A DNA stretch of 64,000 nucleotides, taken from the NCBI RefSeq assembly GCF_000745775.1, contig NZ_JQJY01000004.1, positions 186,001 through 250,000 on the forward strand, written 5' to 3'. Shown here one piece after another: positions 16,081 to 25,442 of this stretch. Each line of letters starts with the position of its first letter. Position 1 is the stretch's first letter. The position numbers and the translations under genes were made by a program. Source of the DNA: Flavobacterium sp. ASV13 (GTDB lineage Bacteria > Bacteroidota > Bacteroidia > Flavobacteriales > Flavobacteriaceae). The notes below the pieces were generated by a model. The model had not been told where the DNA came from, did not search any database, and saw only the letters and a list, made by a program, of their open reading frames with translations.

Positions 16081-17493
16081 ATGGGAAGAAAAAATACAGA
16101 CAAAGTTGTCTTTCATCAAATTGAAGTTTTAGACGCAGGAGCAAAAGGTGTATCAGTAGCAAAAGCACCAGATGGAAAAGTTATCTTTATTCCAAATGTT
16201 GTTCCTGGAGACGTAGTGGATGTACAAACATTCAAAAAAAGAAAAGCATATTACGAAGGAAAAGCCGTAAAGTTTCATGAATTATCAAAACACCGTATCG
16301 AACCAATCTGTGATCATTTTGGCGTTTGCGGCGGATGTAAATGGCAAAATATGAAATACAGCCAACAGCTGTATTACAAACAAAATGAAGTAAAAAATCA
16401 TTTACAACGAATAGGAAAAGTTGAACTTCCTGAATTTGAAGATATTCTAGGTTCAGAAAAACAATTTTTCTATAGAAATAAAATGGAATTTTCGTTTTCT
16501 AACAGCCGTTGGTTAACTGAAAAAGAAATTGGAAGCACAGAAGACTTAGGAAATAGAAATGCTTTAGGATTCCATATTCCAAAAATGTGGGATAAAATTC
16601 TGGACATCCAAAAATGTCATTTACAGGAAGATCCTTCAAATGCCATCAGAAATGAAATTAGGGCTTTTGCCAATGAACATAATCTGGCTTTCTTTAATCC
16701 GAGAGAACATTCTGGATTATTGAGAACTTTGATGATTCGTACTGCTTCAACTGGTGAAATCATGGTTTTGATTCAGTTTTTTGAAGATGACAAAGCAAAT
16801 CGCGAGTTGGTTTTAGATAATTTATACGAGAAGTTTCCTCAAATTACTTCATTGCAGTATGTTGTGAATGCCAAGCAAAACGATACGATTTACGATCAGG
16901 ATATTAAACTTTACAAAGGAAGAGATTATATCTTGGAAGAAATGGAAGGTTTGAAATTCAGCATTAATGCTAAATCATTTTACCAGACAAACTCAGATCA
17001 GGCTTACGAATTATACAAAATTACACGTGATTTTGCAGGATTAACCGGAAACGAAACCGTTTACGATTTATATACCGGAACGGGAACAATTGCTCAGTTT
17101 GTTTCTAAAAAAGCAAAAAAAGTAATTGGTGTAGAAAGTGTTCCTGAAGCTATTTTAGATGCTAAAGCAAATGCAGAACGCAATAATATTACAAATTGCG
17201 AGTTTTTTGTTGGAGACATGAAAGTGGTATTCAATGAAAGTTTTATTGCGCAGCACGGAAAACCAGATGTTATTATTACAGATCCGCCAAGAGACGGAAT
17301 GCATGCATTAGTAATCGACCAAATTTTGAAAATCGCTCCAAAAAAAGTAGTTTATGTAAGCTGTAATTCGGCTACGCAAGCGCGTGATTTAGCTTTAATG
17401 GACGAAAAATATAAGGTTACCCGAGTACGTCCGGTCGATATGTTTCCGCAAACGCATCATGTTGAAAATGTTGTACTTTTAGAACTTCGATAA
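16081..17493 (+). CDS. rlmD: 23S rRNA (uracil-5-)-methyltransferase RlmD-type
   Basis: The 470-residue protein has an N-terminal TRAM domain (about 10-68). Four cysteines for a 4Fe-4S cluster follow (C77, C83, C86 and C179). The C-terminal Rossmann methyltransferase domain has DLYTGTGT, TDPPRDGM and the catalytic cysteine in YVSCNSATQARDL. It methylates C5 of a uridine in 23S rRNA (U1939 in E. coli). Bacteroidota often carry RlmCD-like enzymes with broader site choice, so the exact target is inferred. It precedes the DUF6452-DUF6048 pair by 11 bases. Confidence 0.9.
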   Translation: MGRKNTDKVVFHQIEVLDAGAKGVSVAKAPDGKVIFIPNVVPGDVVDVQTFKKRKAYYEGKAVKFHELSKHRIEPICDHFGVCGGCKWQNMKYSQQLYYKQNEVKNHLQRIGKVELPEFEDILGSEKQFFYRNKMEFSFSNSRWLTEKEIGSTEDLGNRNALGFHIPKMWDKILDIQKCHLQEDPSNAIRNEIRAFANEHNLAFFNPREHSGLLRTLMIRTASTGEIMVLIQFFEDDKANRELVLDNLYEKFPQITSLQYVVNAKQNDTIYDQDIKLYKGRDYILEEMEGLKFSINAKSFYQTNSDQAYELYKITRDFAGLTGNETVYDLYTGTGTIAQFVSKKAKKVIGVESVPEAILDAKANAERNNITNCEFFVGDMKVVFNESFIAQHGKPDVIITDPPRDGMHALVIDQILKIAPKKVVYVSCNSATQARDLALMDEKYKVTRVRPVDMFPQTHHVENVVLLELR

Positions 17494-17504
17494 TAAAAAT
17501 ATAA

Positions 17505-18062
17505 ATGAGAAAAATAATTTCAATTTTATTGCTTTTTACTTTTGGCTTATCAAGTTGTGAAAAAGATGACATTTGTGATCCAGCTACTCCGACAACACCT
17601 CGATTAGTCATTAAATTTTTTAATGCTGATAGTCCGTCAACACCTAAAAACGTTACTAATTTAAAAATAACCGGAAAGGATATGCCTGAAGCGATTATTT
17701 TTAATGAAACTGCAACTGGTGAAGCAAAATATTTGACAAATGGTAGCTCTATTTCTATTCCATTAAGAATAAATGAAAATTTTTCGACATTTACTTTTAC
17801 TCTAGATTCTGGTAATGAAAATGCAGCAGCTATAAATTCAGATGAAGTAAGGTTCAACTATACGCATCAAGATCTTTATGTTTCAAGAGCGTGCGGTTTT
17901 AAAACTATTTTCGCACTTGATCCGCTTTCAGATGGACCGCCAATTTCATCCCCATTTATTAAGGTCGACACTGATTCTAAAGGCTTTTGGATGAAACAAA
18001 TTTATGTAAATGAATATAACATTGAAACAGAAAATGAAACACACATTGAAGTATATTTCTAG
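17505..18062 (+). CDS. DUF6452 family lipoprotein
   Basis: The 185-residue product begins with a lipoprotein signal (RKIISILLLFTFGLSSC followed by EKDD). CDPATPTTPRLVIKFF then opens the domain, which I recognise as the DUF6452 pattern of Flavobacteriaceae. The C-terminal half is beta-rich and ends in IETENETHIEVYF. The function is unknown. The 3' end overlaps the DUF6048 gene by 29 bases, so the two products are likely made together and may act as an outer-membrane pair. Confidence 0.75.
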   Translation: MRKIISILLLFTFGLSSCEKDDICDPATPTTPRLVIKFFNADSPSTPKNVTNLKITGKDMPEAIIFNETATGEAKYLTNGSSISIPLRINENFSTFTFTLDSGNENAAAINSDEVRFNYTHQDLYVSRACGFKTIFALDPLSDGPPISSPFIKVDTDSKGFWMKQIYVNEYNIETENETHIEVYF

Positions 18063-18849
18063 TTTTTGCTTATTGTTTTCAATGTTCTTGGCGCAAGCTC
18101 AGGAAACACCAACAACTACAGTAACCAAAGAAATTGTTCCCGAAAAACCTAAAACAACTGTTGTAGCAAAACCTGCAGTACAAGAAGTAAAAGCAGATAG
18201 TATCAAAACTGATCGCTATGGACTTCGTGTTGGAGTTGATTTGTATAAATTGACTCGTGGTTTTTACGACAAGGATTACAAAGGAATTGAATTTGTTGCT
18301 GACTGGCGTTTAACAAAAAAATACTATCTAGCGGCAGAACTTGGTTTTGAAGACAAAACCACTGATGACGACCGACTAAATTCAACAGCAACAGGAACTT
18401 ATATTAAAGGTGGTTTTGATTACAACTTGTATCAAAACTGGCTTGATATGGAAAACTTAATTACAATAGGTTTACGTGGAGGTTTTAGTACTTTTAGTCA
18501 GGAATTAAACAGTTATAAAATTTACAATCCGAATCCTTATTGGGGGGAACAACCTGCAATTGTTGATCATCAAAAATACAACGGACTTACAGCTGGCTGG
18601 ATTGAAGTTGCAACAGGCATCAAAGCAAAAGTATTCAATAACATATTTGTAGGTTTTGGTGTTCAGCTGAAAATGTTGGTTGCCAATTCAAAACCTGCTG
18701 GTTTTGACAATTTATATATTCCTGGTTTTAACCGAACTTATGATGGTAGTTTCGGAATTGGTTTTAACTATACTGTTTCTTATTTCATACCAATTTACAA
18801 GAAAAAAACAGTAATTCCTGTACCTGCTAAAACGGCACCTAAAAAATAA
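18034..18849 (+). CDS. DUF6048 family outer-membrane beta-barrel protein
   Basis: The start is MKHTLKYISS, inside the end of the previous gene. The 271-residue protein has a Sec signal ending LAQAQ, a Thr/Lys/Val-rich linker (about 24-60), then alternating hydrophobic beta-strands (YGLRVGVDLYKL, YLAAELGFED, GFGVQLKMLV). The C-terminal tail is rich in Lys, Pro and Ala. It fits DUF6048, a predicted 8-10 stranded barrel that often accompanies DUF6452. It may be a small channel or a scaffold for its lipoprotein partner; neither role is shown. Confidence 0.75.
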   Translation: MKHTLKYISSFCLLFSMFLAQAQETPTTTVTKEIVPEKPKTTVVAKPAVQEVKADSIKTDRYGLRVGVDLYKLTRGFYDKDYKGIEFVADWRLTKKYYLAAELGFEDKTTDDDRLNSTATGTYIKGGFDYNLYQNWLDMENLITIGLRGGFSTFSQELNSYKIYNPNPYWGEQPAIVDHQKYNGLTAGWIEVATGIKAKVFNNIFVGFGVQLKMLVANSKPAGFDNLYIPGFNRTYDGSFGIGFNYTVSYFIPIYKKKTVIPVPAKTAPKK

Positions 18850-18870
18850 AATCATTCATAAAAATAAAAA

Positions 18871-18901
18871 AGCGACGAATTCTCAATTAGAATTCGTCGC
18901 T
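18871..18901. terminator. Bidirectional terminator
   Basis: A perfect 13-base stem (AGCGACGAATTCT arm) with a five-base loop lies between A-rich and T-rich flanks. It separates the convergent DUF6048 and racemase genes. Confidence 0.88.
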
Positions 18902-18921
18902 TTTTTATTTTATTATGAAAA

Positions 18922-19614
18922 TTATGAAAGCTGAAAATCGACAGCCGCTTTTGAATGAATTAGAGCAGTATCAAAAACCGGAACCGAAAGATCTTCAGGT
19001 TTTATCACTAATGGAATTTCGGTACAACCTAAAATGATTCCTTCAGCGCCTTTTTTTATTAATTCTTCTGCAATTTCTAAATAACGTTTTTTTGTTTCAT
19101 CAGTTACAAGTCCGCGGCCTAATTCTTCAAAAATAGTGTAGTGAATAAAATCTTTATCCTCTTGTTTTTCAGGAATTATAGCTTCTATTCCTTTTTGTGT
19201 CAATTTATCTTTAAAGAAATCCAATTCCATTGTAAACTTCGTTCCTAATAAACCAACTTTTTTAATTTTTTGTTTTTGAATTTCAACTGCAGTTTCGCTA
19301 GCAATATGAATAATTGGAAGATCAATTGCTTTCTCTAATCGGTCAGCAATAAAATGCATGGTATTGGCACATAAAACAATTGCTTCTGCCCCGCCCGATT
19401 TTAAGGATTCACATCCTTTAAAGAGCATATTAAAAGTAGATTCCCAATCGTTGTTTTCGTTATTTTTTTTAATATCGGCATAATTGAACGAATAAATCAA
19501 ACATTCGGAGAAGTTCAGTCCTCCTAATTTTTCATTTATTCCTTCGTTAATAAGTTTATAATAATCTGCTGTTGAAACCCAACTGATTCCGCCAATAAGA
19601 CCAATTTTCCTCAT
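18922..19614 (-). CDS. Aspartate/glutamate racemase family protein
   Basis: The 230-residue protein has the two catalytic cysteines of PLP-independent racemases: C82 in IVLCANTMH and C197 in ILGCTEI. It begins KIGLIGGISWVSTADYY, like E. coli YgeA and other broad-specificity amino-acid racemases. It could make D-aspartate or D-glutamate. It follows a small membrane-protein gene by 16 bases on the same strand. No dedicated D-amino-acid pathway genes are nearby. Confidence 0.88.
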   Translation of the reverse strand: MRKIGLIGGISWVSTADYYKLINEGINEKLGGLNFSECLIYSFNYADIKKNNENNDWESTFNMLFKGCESLKSGGAEAIVLCANTMHFIADRLEKAIDLPIIHIASETAVEIQKQKIKKVGLLGTKFTMELDFFKDKLTQKGIEAIIPEKQEDKDFIHYTIFEELGRGLVTDETKKRYLEIAEELIKKGAEGIILGCTEIPLVIKPEDLSVPVFDTALIHSKAAVDFQLS

Positions 19615-19630
19615 ATTGCCAATTTAAAAA

Positions 19631-19867
19631 TTATCCGATTTCTCTAATTCCTTTTATAAAAATCCATTTCATAAAAAGCTTCTCGCCATCTTTTGTTTTT
19701 ACAGCCTGAAATTTAGGTCCGATTAGCGTTGCAATAACAAATGAAGTCATTGGAATCCAAAATCCTGTTAAACCAGTATATTGCGCAATAATGAATCTCC
19801 CTGCAATAAACAGAATTGCAAATGTTCCTAATTGATATAAAAAAGCTCTTACTTGTAGTTTTGTCAT
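19631..19867 (-). CDS. Small membrane protein, conserved hypothetical
   Basis: The 78-residue protein has two hydrophobic segments (FLYQLGTFAILFIAGRFII and FWIPMTSFVIATLIG) and a C-terminal soluble tail KDGEKLFMKWIFIKGIREIG. No family is recognised. It begins the unit that continues into the racemase gene. Confidence 0.65.
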   Translation of the reverse strand: MTKLQVRAFLYQLGTFAILFIAGRFIIAQYTGLTGFWIPMTSFVIATLIGPKFQAVKTKDGEKLFMKWIFIKGIREIG

Positions 19868-19875
19868 TTTTTTTT

Positions 19876-20008
19876 AAGTTGCTGAGGTTCTGAGACACTA
19901 AGGTTCTAAGGTTTCTCTTCTTTGAACTTATTTTCTTAAAACCTGAATTATCATTTATACTTAAAAACTAAATTTCTTAGTATCTTAGAAACTTAGTCCC
20001 TTAGAATC
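19876..20008. repeat. Octad-repeat dyad (TTCTAAGG type)
   Basis: The left arm (19876-19911) and right arm (19976-20008) carry inverted runs of 8-base words (GTTCTGAG, ACACTAAG, TATCTTAG, AAACTTAG). It fills the space between two minus-strand genes, the small membrane protein and the RlmL-type methyltransferase, and reaches the stop codon of the latter. Confidence 0.72.
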
Positions 20009-21166
20009 TTATTGCTGAAATTTCGTTCTCTTGCTTCCTTCGTACATTTCGTATTTAACCAAACGTGCTTCTAAACTTCCGTTGAAAAGTTTGATTTTTC
20101 TTGAAGGTTTTAGTCCAACAAACTTCAAAGCTTCAAGGTTTGCGGTTATAAACCAAGCGTTTGTTCCTGGATAATTTTTCTTTAAAGTATCGCCAATATT
20201 AGCGTAGAATTTCTCCATATGAATATCTAAACGCTCATCATACGGCGGGTTGAAAACAATATGAAGTTTTCCTTCTACTTCTTTTTCAGTGTCAAAAAAA
20301 TTATCTTCAGAAACCGTTACATAATCTTCTAAATTGGCATTTCTGATATTATCTTTGGCTTTACTGACTGCACTTGGCGCCTTATCAAAACCTTTGATGG
20401 TATAATGAAATTCTCTTGTTTTTTTCATCAGACTTTCGATAATGGTATCAAACAAATCATTGTCCCAATCTTTCCATTTCTCGAAAGCAAATTCTTTTCT
20501 GTTGATATTTGCCGGAATATTGCAGGCAATCATTGCAGCTTCGGCCAGAAAAGTTCCTGAACCACACATTGGATCAAGAAAATGGCTTTGTCCGTCCCAA
20601 CCTGATAATAACAGAATTCCTGCCGCCAAAACCTCGTTTATAGGCGCAATATTAGTTGCTGTTCTGTAACCACGCTGATGAAGTGAATTTCCAGAAGTAT
20701 CCAAAGCAACCGAAACCTGATCTTTATCAATGTGAACATTGATTCTCAAATCTGGATATTGCTTATCGATGCTTGGACGTTGACCCGTTCTTTCTCTAAA
20801 TTGGTCAACAATAGCATCTTTACATTTTTGAGAAACAAACTCAGAATGATTAAAATAAGTCGAATGCACAGTCGCATCAATCACAAAAGTTTGATTCGCA
20901 TTTAGCAATTTAGACCAGTTTACACCCGAAATTCCTTTATATAATGCCTGCTCATTATTGGCTCTGAAAGAATAAATAGGTTTTAAAACTTTAAGCGCCG
21001 TTCTAAGCGATAAATTGGCTTTATACATAAAACCTTTATCGCCTTTAAAGCTTACCATTCTCACTCCCTTTTCAACATCCTGAGCGCCTAGAGCACGCAA
21101 TTCCTTCTCCAATATTTCTTCGAAGCCAAAAAAACATTTGGCTATCATTCTAAAATTTTCTTCCAT
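20009..21166 (-). CDS. THUMP-domain class I SAM RNA methyltransferase (RlmL/YpsC-like)
   Basis: The start is MEENFRMIAKCFFG; the ten codons before it are left out. The 385-residue protein has an N-terminal ferredoxin-like and THUMP part (about 1-155, CFFGFEEILEKELRALGA), then a Rossmann methyltransferase with DPMCGSGTFLAEAA and the catalytic NPPYDERL. The NPPY motif indicates N-methylation of a base amino group. The closest known enzymes methylate N2 of G2445 in 23S rRNA (RlmL N-half) or its counterpart. It ends with a basic tail. Confidence 0.87.
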   Translation of the reverse strand: MEENFRMIAKCFFGFEEILEKELRALGAQDVEKGVRMVSFKGDKGFMYKANLSLRTALKVLKPIYSFRANNEQALYKGISGVNWSKLLNANQTFVIDATVHSTYFNHSEFVSQKCKDAIVDQFRERTGQRPSIDKQYPDLRINVHIDKDQVSVALDTSGNSLHQRGYRTATNIAPINEVLAAGILLLSGWDGQSHFLDPMCGSGTFLAEAAMIACNIPANINRKEFAFEKWKDWDNDLFDTIIESLMKKTREFHYTIKGFDKAPSAVSKAKDNIRNANLEDYVTVSEDNFFDTEKEVEGKLHIVFNPPYDERLDIHMEKFYANIGDTLKKNYPGTNAWFITANLEALKFVGLKPSRKIKLFNGSLEARLVKYEMYEGSKRTKFQQ

Positions 21167-21263
21167 CTTTATTTTTGTATTAAAAAACAACCCCAATCAC
21201 AGCTGTATCCAAACGTTTATTTAGGTATCATCGCGAAATAGTTATTTTTCGGCAAAAATACAC

Positions 21264-21271
21264 TAAATTTG
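21264..21271 (+). promoter_or_regulatory. Candidate -7 box TAAATTTG
   Basis: TAAATTTG matches TAnnTTTG and lies 30 bases before the methyltransferase ATG, in the divergent intergenic region. Confidence 0.4.
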
Positions 21272-21301
21272 CGGTACTTTGAATTAATTGAAATAGAATA
21301 A

Positions 21302-22066
21302 ATGTCTGAAGCACCAAACTCATCAACACCAAATCAGGAGCGTAACACCGAAAACTGGTTCTCTTCATGGTTTGACACTCCGTATTATCACATTCTTTAT
21401 AAAGACAGAAATTACAGAGAAGCTCAGATTTTTATGGATAATCTTACTCATTATCTAAATCTTCCTGAAAAAGCAAAAGTTTTAGATTTAGCTTGCGGAA
21501 AAGGACGTCATTCTATTTATCTAAACCAACTTGGTTTTGATGTTTTAGGCGCTGATTTGTCTGAAAACAGCATTGCCGAAGCCAGCAAAAATAGCAACGA
21601 AACCCTGCATTTTAAAGTACATGACATGCGCGAACCTTTTGAAGAAAAGTTCGATGCGATCTTTAATTTGTTTACCAGTTTTGGCTATTTTGAAAGCGAT
21701 GACGACAATTTAACGACTTTAAAAGCAATTAAAGAAAGTTTATCTGAATACGGTTTTGCCGTAATTGATTTTATGAACGTGGCTCAGGTTATTGAAACTT
21801 TGGTTCCGCAAGAAGTAAAAACAGTTGAAGGAATCGATTTTCATATCAAAAGATATGTAGAAGATGGGCATATTTTTAAGGAAATTGATTTTGAAGATCA
21901 AGGCAGAAAATTTCATTTTACTGAAAAAGTAAAAGCTTTAACTTTAAAAGATTTTCAGGATTTAATGGATGAAGCAGGAATTTATCTTTTAGATATTTTT
22001 GGAGATTACAAACTCAAAAAATTCCATAAAACCGAAAGCGAACGATTAATCATGATTTTTAAATAG
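21302..22066 (+). CDS. Class I SAM-dependent methyltransferase
   Basis: The 254-residue protein has motif I VLDLACGKGRHS (about 60-71), an acidic end of beta-2 (LGADLSENSI) and FDAIFNLFTSFGYF as motif IV. It begins with NWFSSWFDTPYYHILY, a pattern seen in a widely distributed small-molecule methyltransferase group in Bacteroidota. The substrate is not known. It is followed by the TTTAATCG-type dyad and the ZIP transporter gene. Confidence 0.85.
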   Translation: MSEAPNSSTPNQERNTENWFSSWFDTPYYHILYKDRNYREAQIFMDNLTHYLNLPEKAKVLDLACGKGRHSIYLNQLGFDVLGADLSENSIAEASKNSNETLHFKVHDMREPFEEKFDAIFNLFTSFGYFESDDDNLTTLKAIKESLSEYGFAVIDFMNVAQVIETLVPQEVKTVEGIDFHIKRYVEDGHIFKEIDFEDQGRKFHFTEKVKALTLKDFQDLMDEAGIYLLDIFGDYKLKKFHKTESERLIMIFK

Positions 22067-22157
22067 CGTTTAATCGTTTAACCGTTAATTTGTTTAATCG
22101 CTTAAGCAAATTGACAAAAGACCGATTAAACAATTAAACAAATTAACGATTAAACAA
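22067..22157. repeat. Intergenic dyad of TTTAATCG-type words
   Basis: The left arm (from 22067, words GTTTAATCG, GTTTAACCG, GTTAATTT) and the right arm (from about 22122, CGATTAAAC, AATTAAAC, AAATTAAC) are imperfect inverted copies with a period near nine bases. It lies between two plus-strand genes and ends three bases before the ZIP start codon. A second dyad of this word type is at 53460-53577. Confidence 0.7.
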
Positions 22158-22160
22158 AAG

Positions 22161-22829
22161 ATGAATTATCTATTACCTTTATTTTCTGTACTTTTAGGAT
22201 ATAGCATGGCTTTGTTTATTAAACCCAATAACAAAACCAATTTAAAGTTATTGCTTGCTTTTAGCGGTTCATTTTTACTATCGTTAACCGTAATGCATTT
22301 GCTTCCTGAAGTTTACGAATCGCATAATCACAATATTGGAATTTTCATAATGATCGGGATTTTATTCCAGATTGTATTGGAATTTTTCTCGAAAGGTGCT
22401 GAACATGGCCACGTACACGGCCACGCAAAAATGTCACAAATTCCATGGTTATTATTTATCAGTTTGTGTATTCACGCCTTTTTAGAAGGTTTTCCGGTGA
22501 GTCATCATCATGGTTTAGCAGTCGGAATTGCGATTCATCATTTGCCAATTGCCGTGATTCTAACCACTTTTTTCATCAATGCCGATTTAAACAAAAAAGC
22601 CATTTTTGCTTTCATGCTTACTTTCGCAATCATGACGCCACTTGGAACAATCACATCAGAATATTTAGCAGTACTAAATAATTATTACACCGAAATAACT
22701 GCCATTGTTATCGGAATTCTATTCCATATTTCATCCACAATTATCTTTGAAAGCAGCGAAGGACATAAATTTAATGTTGCCAAAGTTTCGATGATCGTTC
22801 TCGGAATTCTATTGGCATTCTTTTTATAA
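22161..22829 (+). CDS. ZIP family metal transporter
   Basis: The 222-residue membrane protein has about seven or eight hydrophobic helices. A His-rich loop AEHGHVHGHAKM sits near the middle, followed by the ZIP metal-site helices HAFLEGFPVSHHHG and AVGIAIHHLPIAV. It probably imports zinc or another divalent metal across the inner membrane. No Zur box or metal-related neighbour is evident. A 15-base hairpin follows its stop. Confidence 0.88.
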   Translation: MNYLLPLFSVLLGYSMALFIKPNNKTNLKLLLAFSGSFLLSLTVMHLLPEVYESHNHNIGIFIMIGILFQIVLEFFSKGAEHGHVHGHAKMSQIPWLLFISLCIHAFLEGFPVSHHHGLAVGIAIHHLPIAVILTTFFINADLNKKAIFAFMLTFAIMTPLGTITSEYLAVLNNYYTEITAIVIGILFHISSTIIFESSEGHKFNVAKVSMIVLGILLAFFL

Positions 22830-22843
22830 TGAATTAATTAGAA

Positions 22844-22887
22844 AATGAGTCAATTAGATAATAAAATAATTTTCTAATTGACTCATT
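22844..22887. terminator. Hairpin between convergent ZIP and TonB receptor genes
   Basis: Perfect 15-base arms (AATGAGTCAATTAGA, 22844-22858, and its complement at 22873-22887) enclose an AT-rich loop. A further partial copy (ATTATCTAATTT) follows. The long T tract is missing, so it may be an element of the intergenic-dyad type rather than a simple terminator. Confidence 0.6.
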
Positions 22888-22906
22888 GACATATTATCTA
22901 ATTTAC

Positions 22907-25288
22907 CTAGTTCGCTCTCTTTTTCTCCTCCTGATTTCCGAAAGCGCGTTCCTTCACATTGATTTTTTTATTTCCGAAATTATAAACAACCGTCAAACGA
23001 GCAAATCTGTTGCTTTCGTTTTGACTATAAACTTGTTTTACGCCATTTACAACCGAAACATCATTTTTTAAATAAGATGTATTAAAAATGTCATTTATCA
23101 AAAAGGAAACCTGCATTGCTTTGTTTAACAAATCTTGTTTAAAACCAATATTCAAACTAGACGTATAACCCGTTTCATACAAACCGCTTTTATAAGGTGC
23201 CGTGTAATTAAAATCAACTTGTAATTTACTTGATTTTCCCAATGAAAATGTATTGTTTGTCGAAAAATCAACTTGAAGACCATTTACCGGTGTTGCATTT
23301 ATATCTTTTATGAATTTAATATCTGAACCTGAAAAATACAATGAATTTTCACTCTCCCACCACTCTGTAAAAGTCGCAGAATACGTTTCTCCAATTCCAT
23401 AATTAAGACCTTTAAAATAATTTTCTCTCGTTACAATTTGCGTCAAAGTTTCTGGATTCGAAGTAAATATTACGCCATAACCATCTGTAATATAATTTGC
23501 AAAAACACTGGTTCTCAATATCTTTTTATACGAATATGCAAATTCAAAATTGTCACTAAAAGAAGGTTTCAAAAACGGATTTCCTTCTGAATAACTATTA
23601 CTACTGATGTAAACTCGAAACGGATTTAGCAACGAAAAACTTGGTCTTCGGATTCTCTTTCCATAATTTAAACTAAAACTATTGTTTTCATTTTTCTGAT
23701 AAGAAGCAAAAACAGTTGGAAACAATTTAAAATAATTATTTATGGTTTCCTGATTTAAAGTTTTCGAAAAACCGTTTGTCTGGGTATTTTCTAATCGCAA
23801 TCCTAATTGAAAATTCCATTTCTCATTGATTTTTTTATCTCCACTAATATAAATCGCCTGATTATTTTCTGTGTATTCAAATTGGTTGGACTGATTTGTG
23901 TCTAATACTGGAGTTCCAGTAATGGTATTATAAAAAAGTGCATCACTTTTACTGTTTGTAAAACTTACCTTTGCTCCGTACGATAAATTTAATGATTTAA
24001 GAGGATGTTCCATATCAGCCTTGAAACTCAAATTATCAATATCCTGATTCGAAATATTTCTTCCTGATTGATTGACATCAACAAAAGTTCCATCAGATGA
24101 ATAATTGTTCGCTATAAATTCTCTATCGAATTTTGAATTGTAATTAAAGTAATCCACATCAAAAGATAATTTACGGTTTAATGGATCAAGTTTAGTAATC
24201 AAATGCAAATTATAGGTTTCATTGCCCGATTCCCTATCTAAGAAACTTTCATTAAGTATATAGTTATTTAATTCATTTTCCGCATTGTAGTTGTCAATTC
24301 TAATATCGGTATTAAAATTAGGATTGCTTTTATCTTTTAAAATTTGAAACCCGATTGTCGTTTTCTCCGAAAAATCATAATCTAAGGCTATTTTTCCCGA
24401 CACATTATCTTCATCTAATTTTGTTACTGCCTTCATTTTTGATGGGCCTTCAACGAAATACATATCCAGATTTTCCTCAATATTTCTATAACCCGTTTTT
24501 CCATTAATACTAGCCGAAAACCTAAACTTATTTTTATTGTAAAAGAAATTATTTCTTAAAGCAAAAATTCCATATTTATTTTGATCATAAGAAGCTGTGG
24601 TTGTATTTTTCCAAGAATCACGAGCTCCTTTTTTCATCACAACATTAATCAATCCGCCAGTTCCTTCGGCTTCATATTTTGAAGATGGATTACTTATAAT
24701 TTCAATGTTTTTAATATCGCTTGCCGAAATAGATTTCAAGAAATTATTCAGTTCTTCACCTGTTAATTCAATCATTCTTCCGTCAATCATAACGCGAGAA
24801 GTTCCTTTTCCTAATATATTGATCGCATTATTCTGCACTACAACGCCAGGAGCGGTATTTATGGCACTCAAAGCATCGCCACCAACATTTGTAACATTAT
24901 TTTCTAGATTATAAACCAAACGATCTGGTTTCTGTTCGATTGTTTTCTTTTTTGATTGAACAACAACTTCTACCAATTGTGTTTCACTTTCTTTCATAAT
25001 AATAATTCCCAAATCGGTATCTTTTTCTACTGAGATTTCTTTTTCGAAATCCGTAAATCCCAAAAGACTTATTCCAATTTTATAATTTCCTTTCTTAACA
25101 TTGATTTCAAAACTACCGTCTTGTTTGCTCGTTGTCCCATCAATTATTTTTCCTTCTGCATTTGAGATTGAAATGTCTGCCCATTCTAATGGTGATTTTT
25201 CGCTTGAAATTTTTCCTTTTAATTGAAATGATTGTGCTAAACAAAATAATGGCAATACTAAAAAGATAAGGAGGTTTGCTTTTTTCAT
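22907..25288 (-). CDS. TonB-dependent receptor-like outer membrane beta-barrel protein
   Basis: The start is MKKANLLIFLVLPLFCLAQS, a clear signal peptide; the 30 earlier in-frame codons are discarded. The 793-residue protein has a CarboxypepD_reg-like domain (about 22-105: LKGKISSEKSPLEWADISIS, GSFEINVKKGNYKIGISLLGF). A plug domain follows (about 118-215: ALSAINTAPGVVVQNNAINILGKG, RVMIDGRMIEL). The large C-terminal barrel is of the OMP_b-brl_3 type. It probably takes up or senses an extracellular compound with TonB energy. The neighbouring tandem membrane AraC regulators are its most likely regulators. Confidence 0.88.
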   Translation of the reverse strand: MKKANLLIFLVLPLFCLAQSFQLKGKISSEKSPLEWADISISNAEGKIIDGTTSKQDGSFEINVKKGNYKIGISLLGFTDFEKEISVEKDTDLGIIIMKESETQLVEVVVQSKKKTIEQKPDRLVYNLENNVTNVGGDALSAINTAPGVVVQNNAINILGKGTSRVMIDGRMIELTGEELNNFLKSISASDIKNIEIISNPSSKYEAEGTGGLINVVMKKGARDSWKNTTTASYDQNKYGIFALRNNFFYNKNKFRFSASINGKTGYRNIEENLDMYFVEGPSKMKAVTKLDEDNVSGKIALDYDFSEKTTIGFQILKDKSNPNFNTDIRIDNYNAENELNNYILNESFLDRESGNETYNLHLITKLDPLNRKLSFDVDYFNYNSKFDREFIANNYSSDGTFVDVNQSGRNISNQDIDNLSFKADMEHPLKSLNLSYGAKVSFTNSKSDALFYNTITGTPVLDTNQSNQFEYTENNQAIYISGDKKINEKWNFQLGLRLENTQTNGFSKTLNQETINNYFKLFPTVFASYQKNENNSFSLNYGKRIRRPSFSLLNPFRVYISSNSYSEGNPFLKPSFSDNFEFAYSYKKILRTSVFANYITDGYGVIFTSNPETLTQIVTRENYFKGLNYGIGETYSATFTEWWESENSLYFSGSDIKFIKDINATPVNGLQVDFSTNNTFSLGKSSKLQVDFNYTAPYKSGLYETGYTSSLNIGFKQDLLNKAMQVSFLINDIFNTSYLKNDVSVVNGVKQVYSQNESNRFARLTVVYNFGNKKINVKERAFGNQEEKKRAN

Positions 25289-25442
25289 GATTTCTAATTT
25301 TAAACTTGTTTCGATTAATTTGAAGCAAAGTTGCCTTAGAAAATCTTCCTGTGCGACCGACAAAAAAAGTCGAACCATTTTCTCCTAAAGAAATTGGTTC
25401 GACTTTATTCACTACAAAGTACGACTTTTTACAAAGCTTTAA

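Noticed and set aside
24597..24914. 105-residue plus-strand frame within the TonB-type receptor gene
   Set aside because: Shadow of a strongly conserved coding sequence on the other strand, with no domain of its own.
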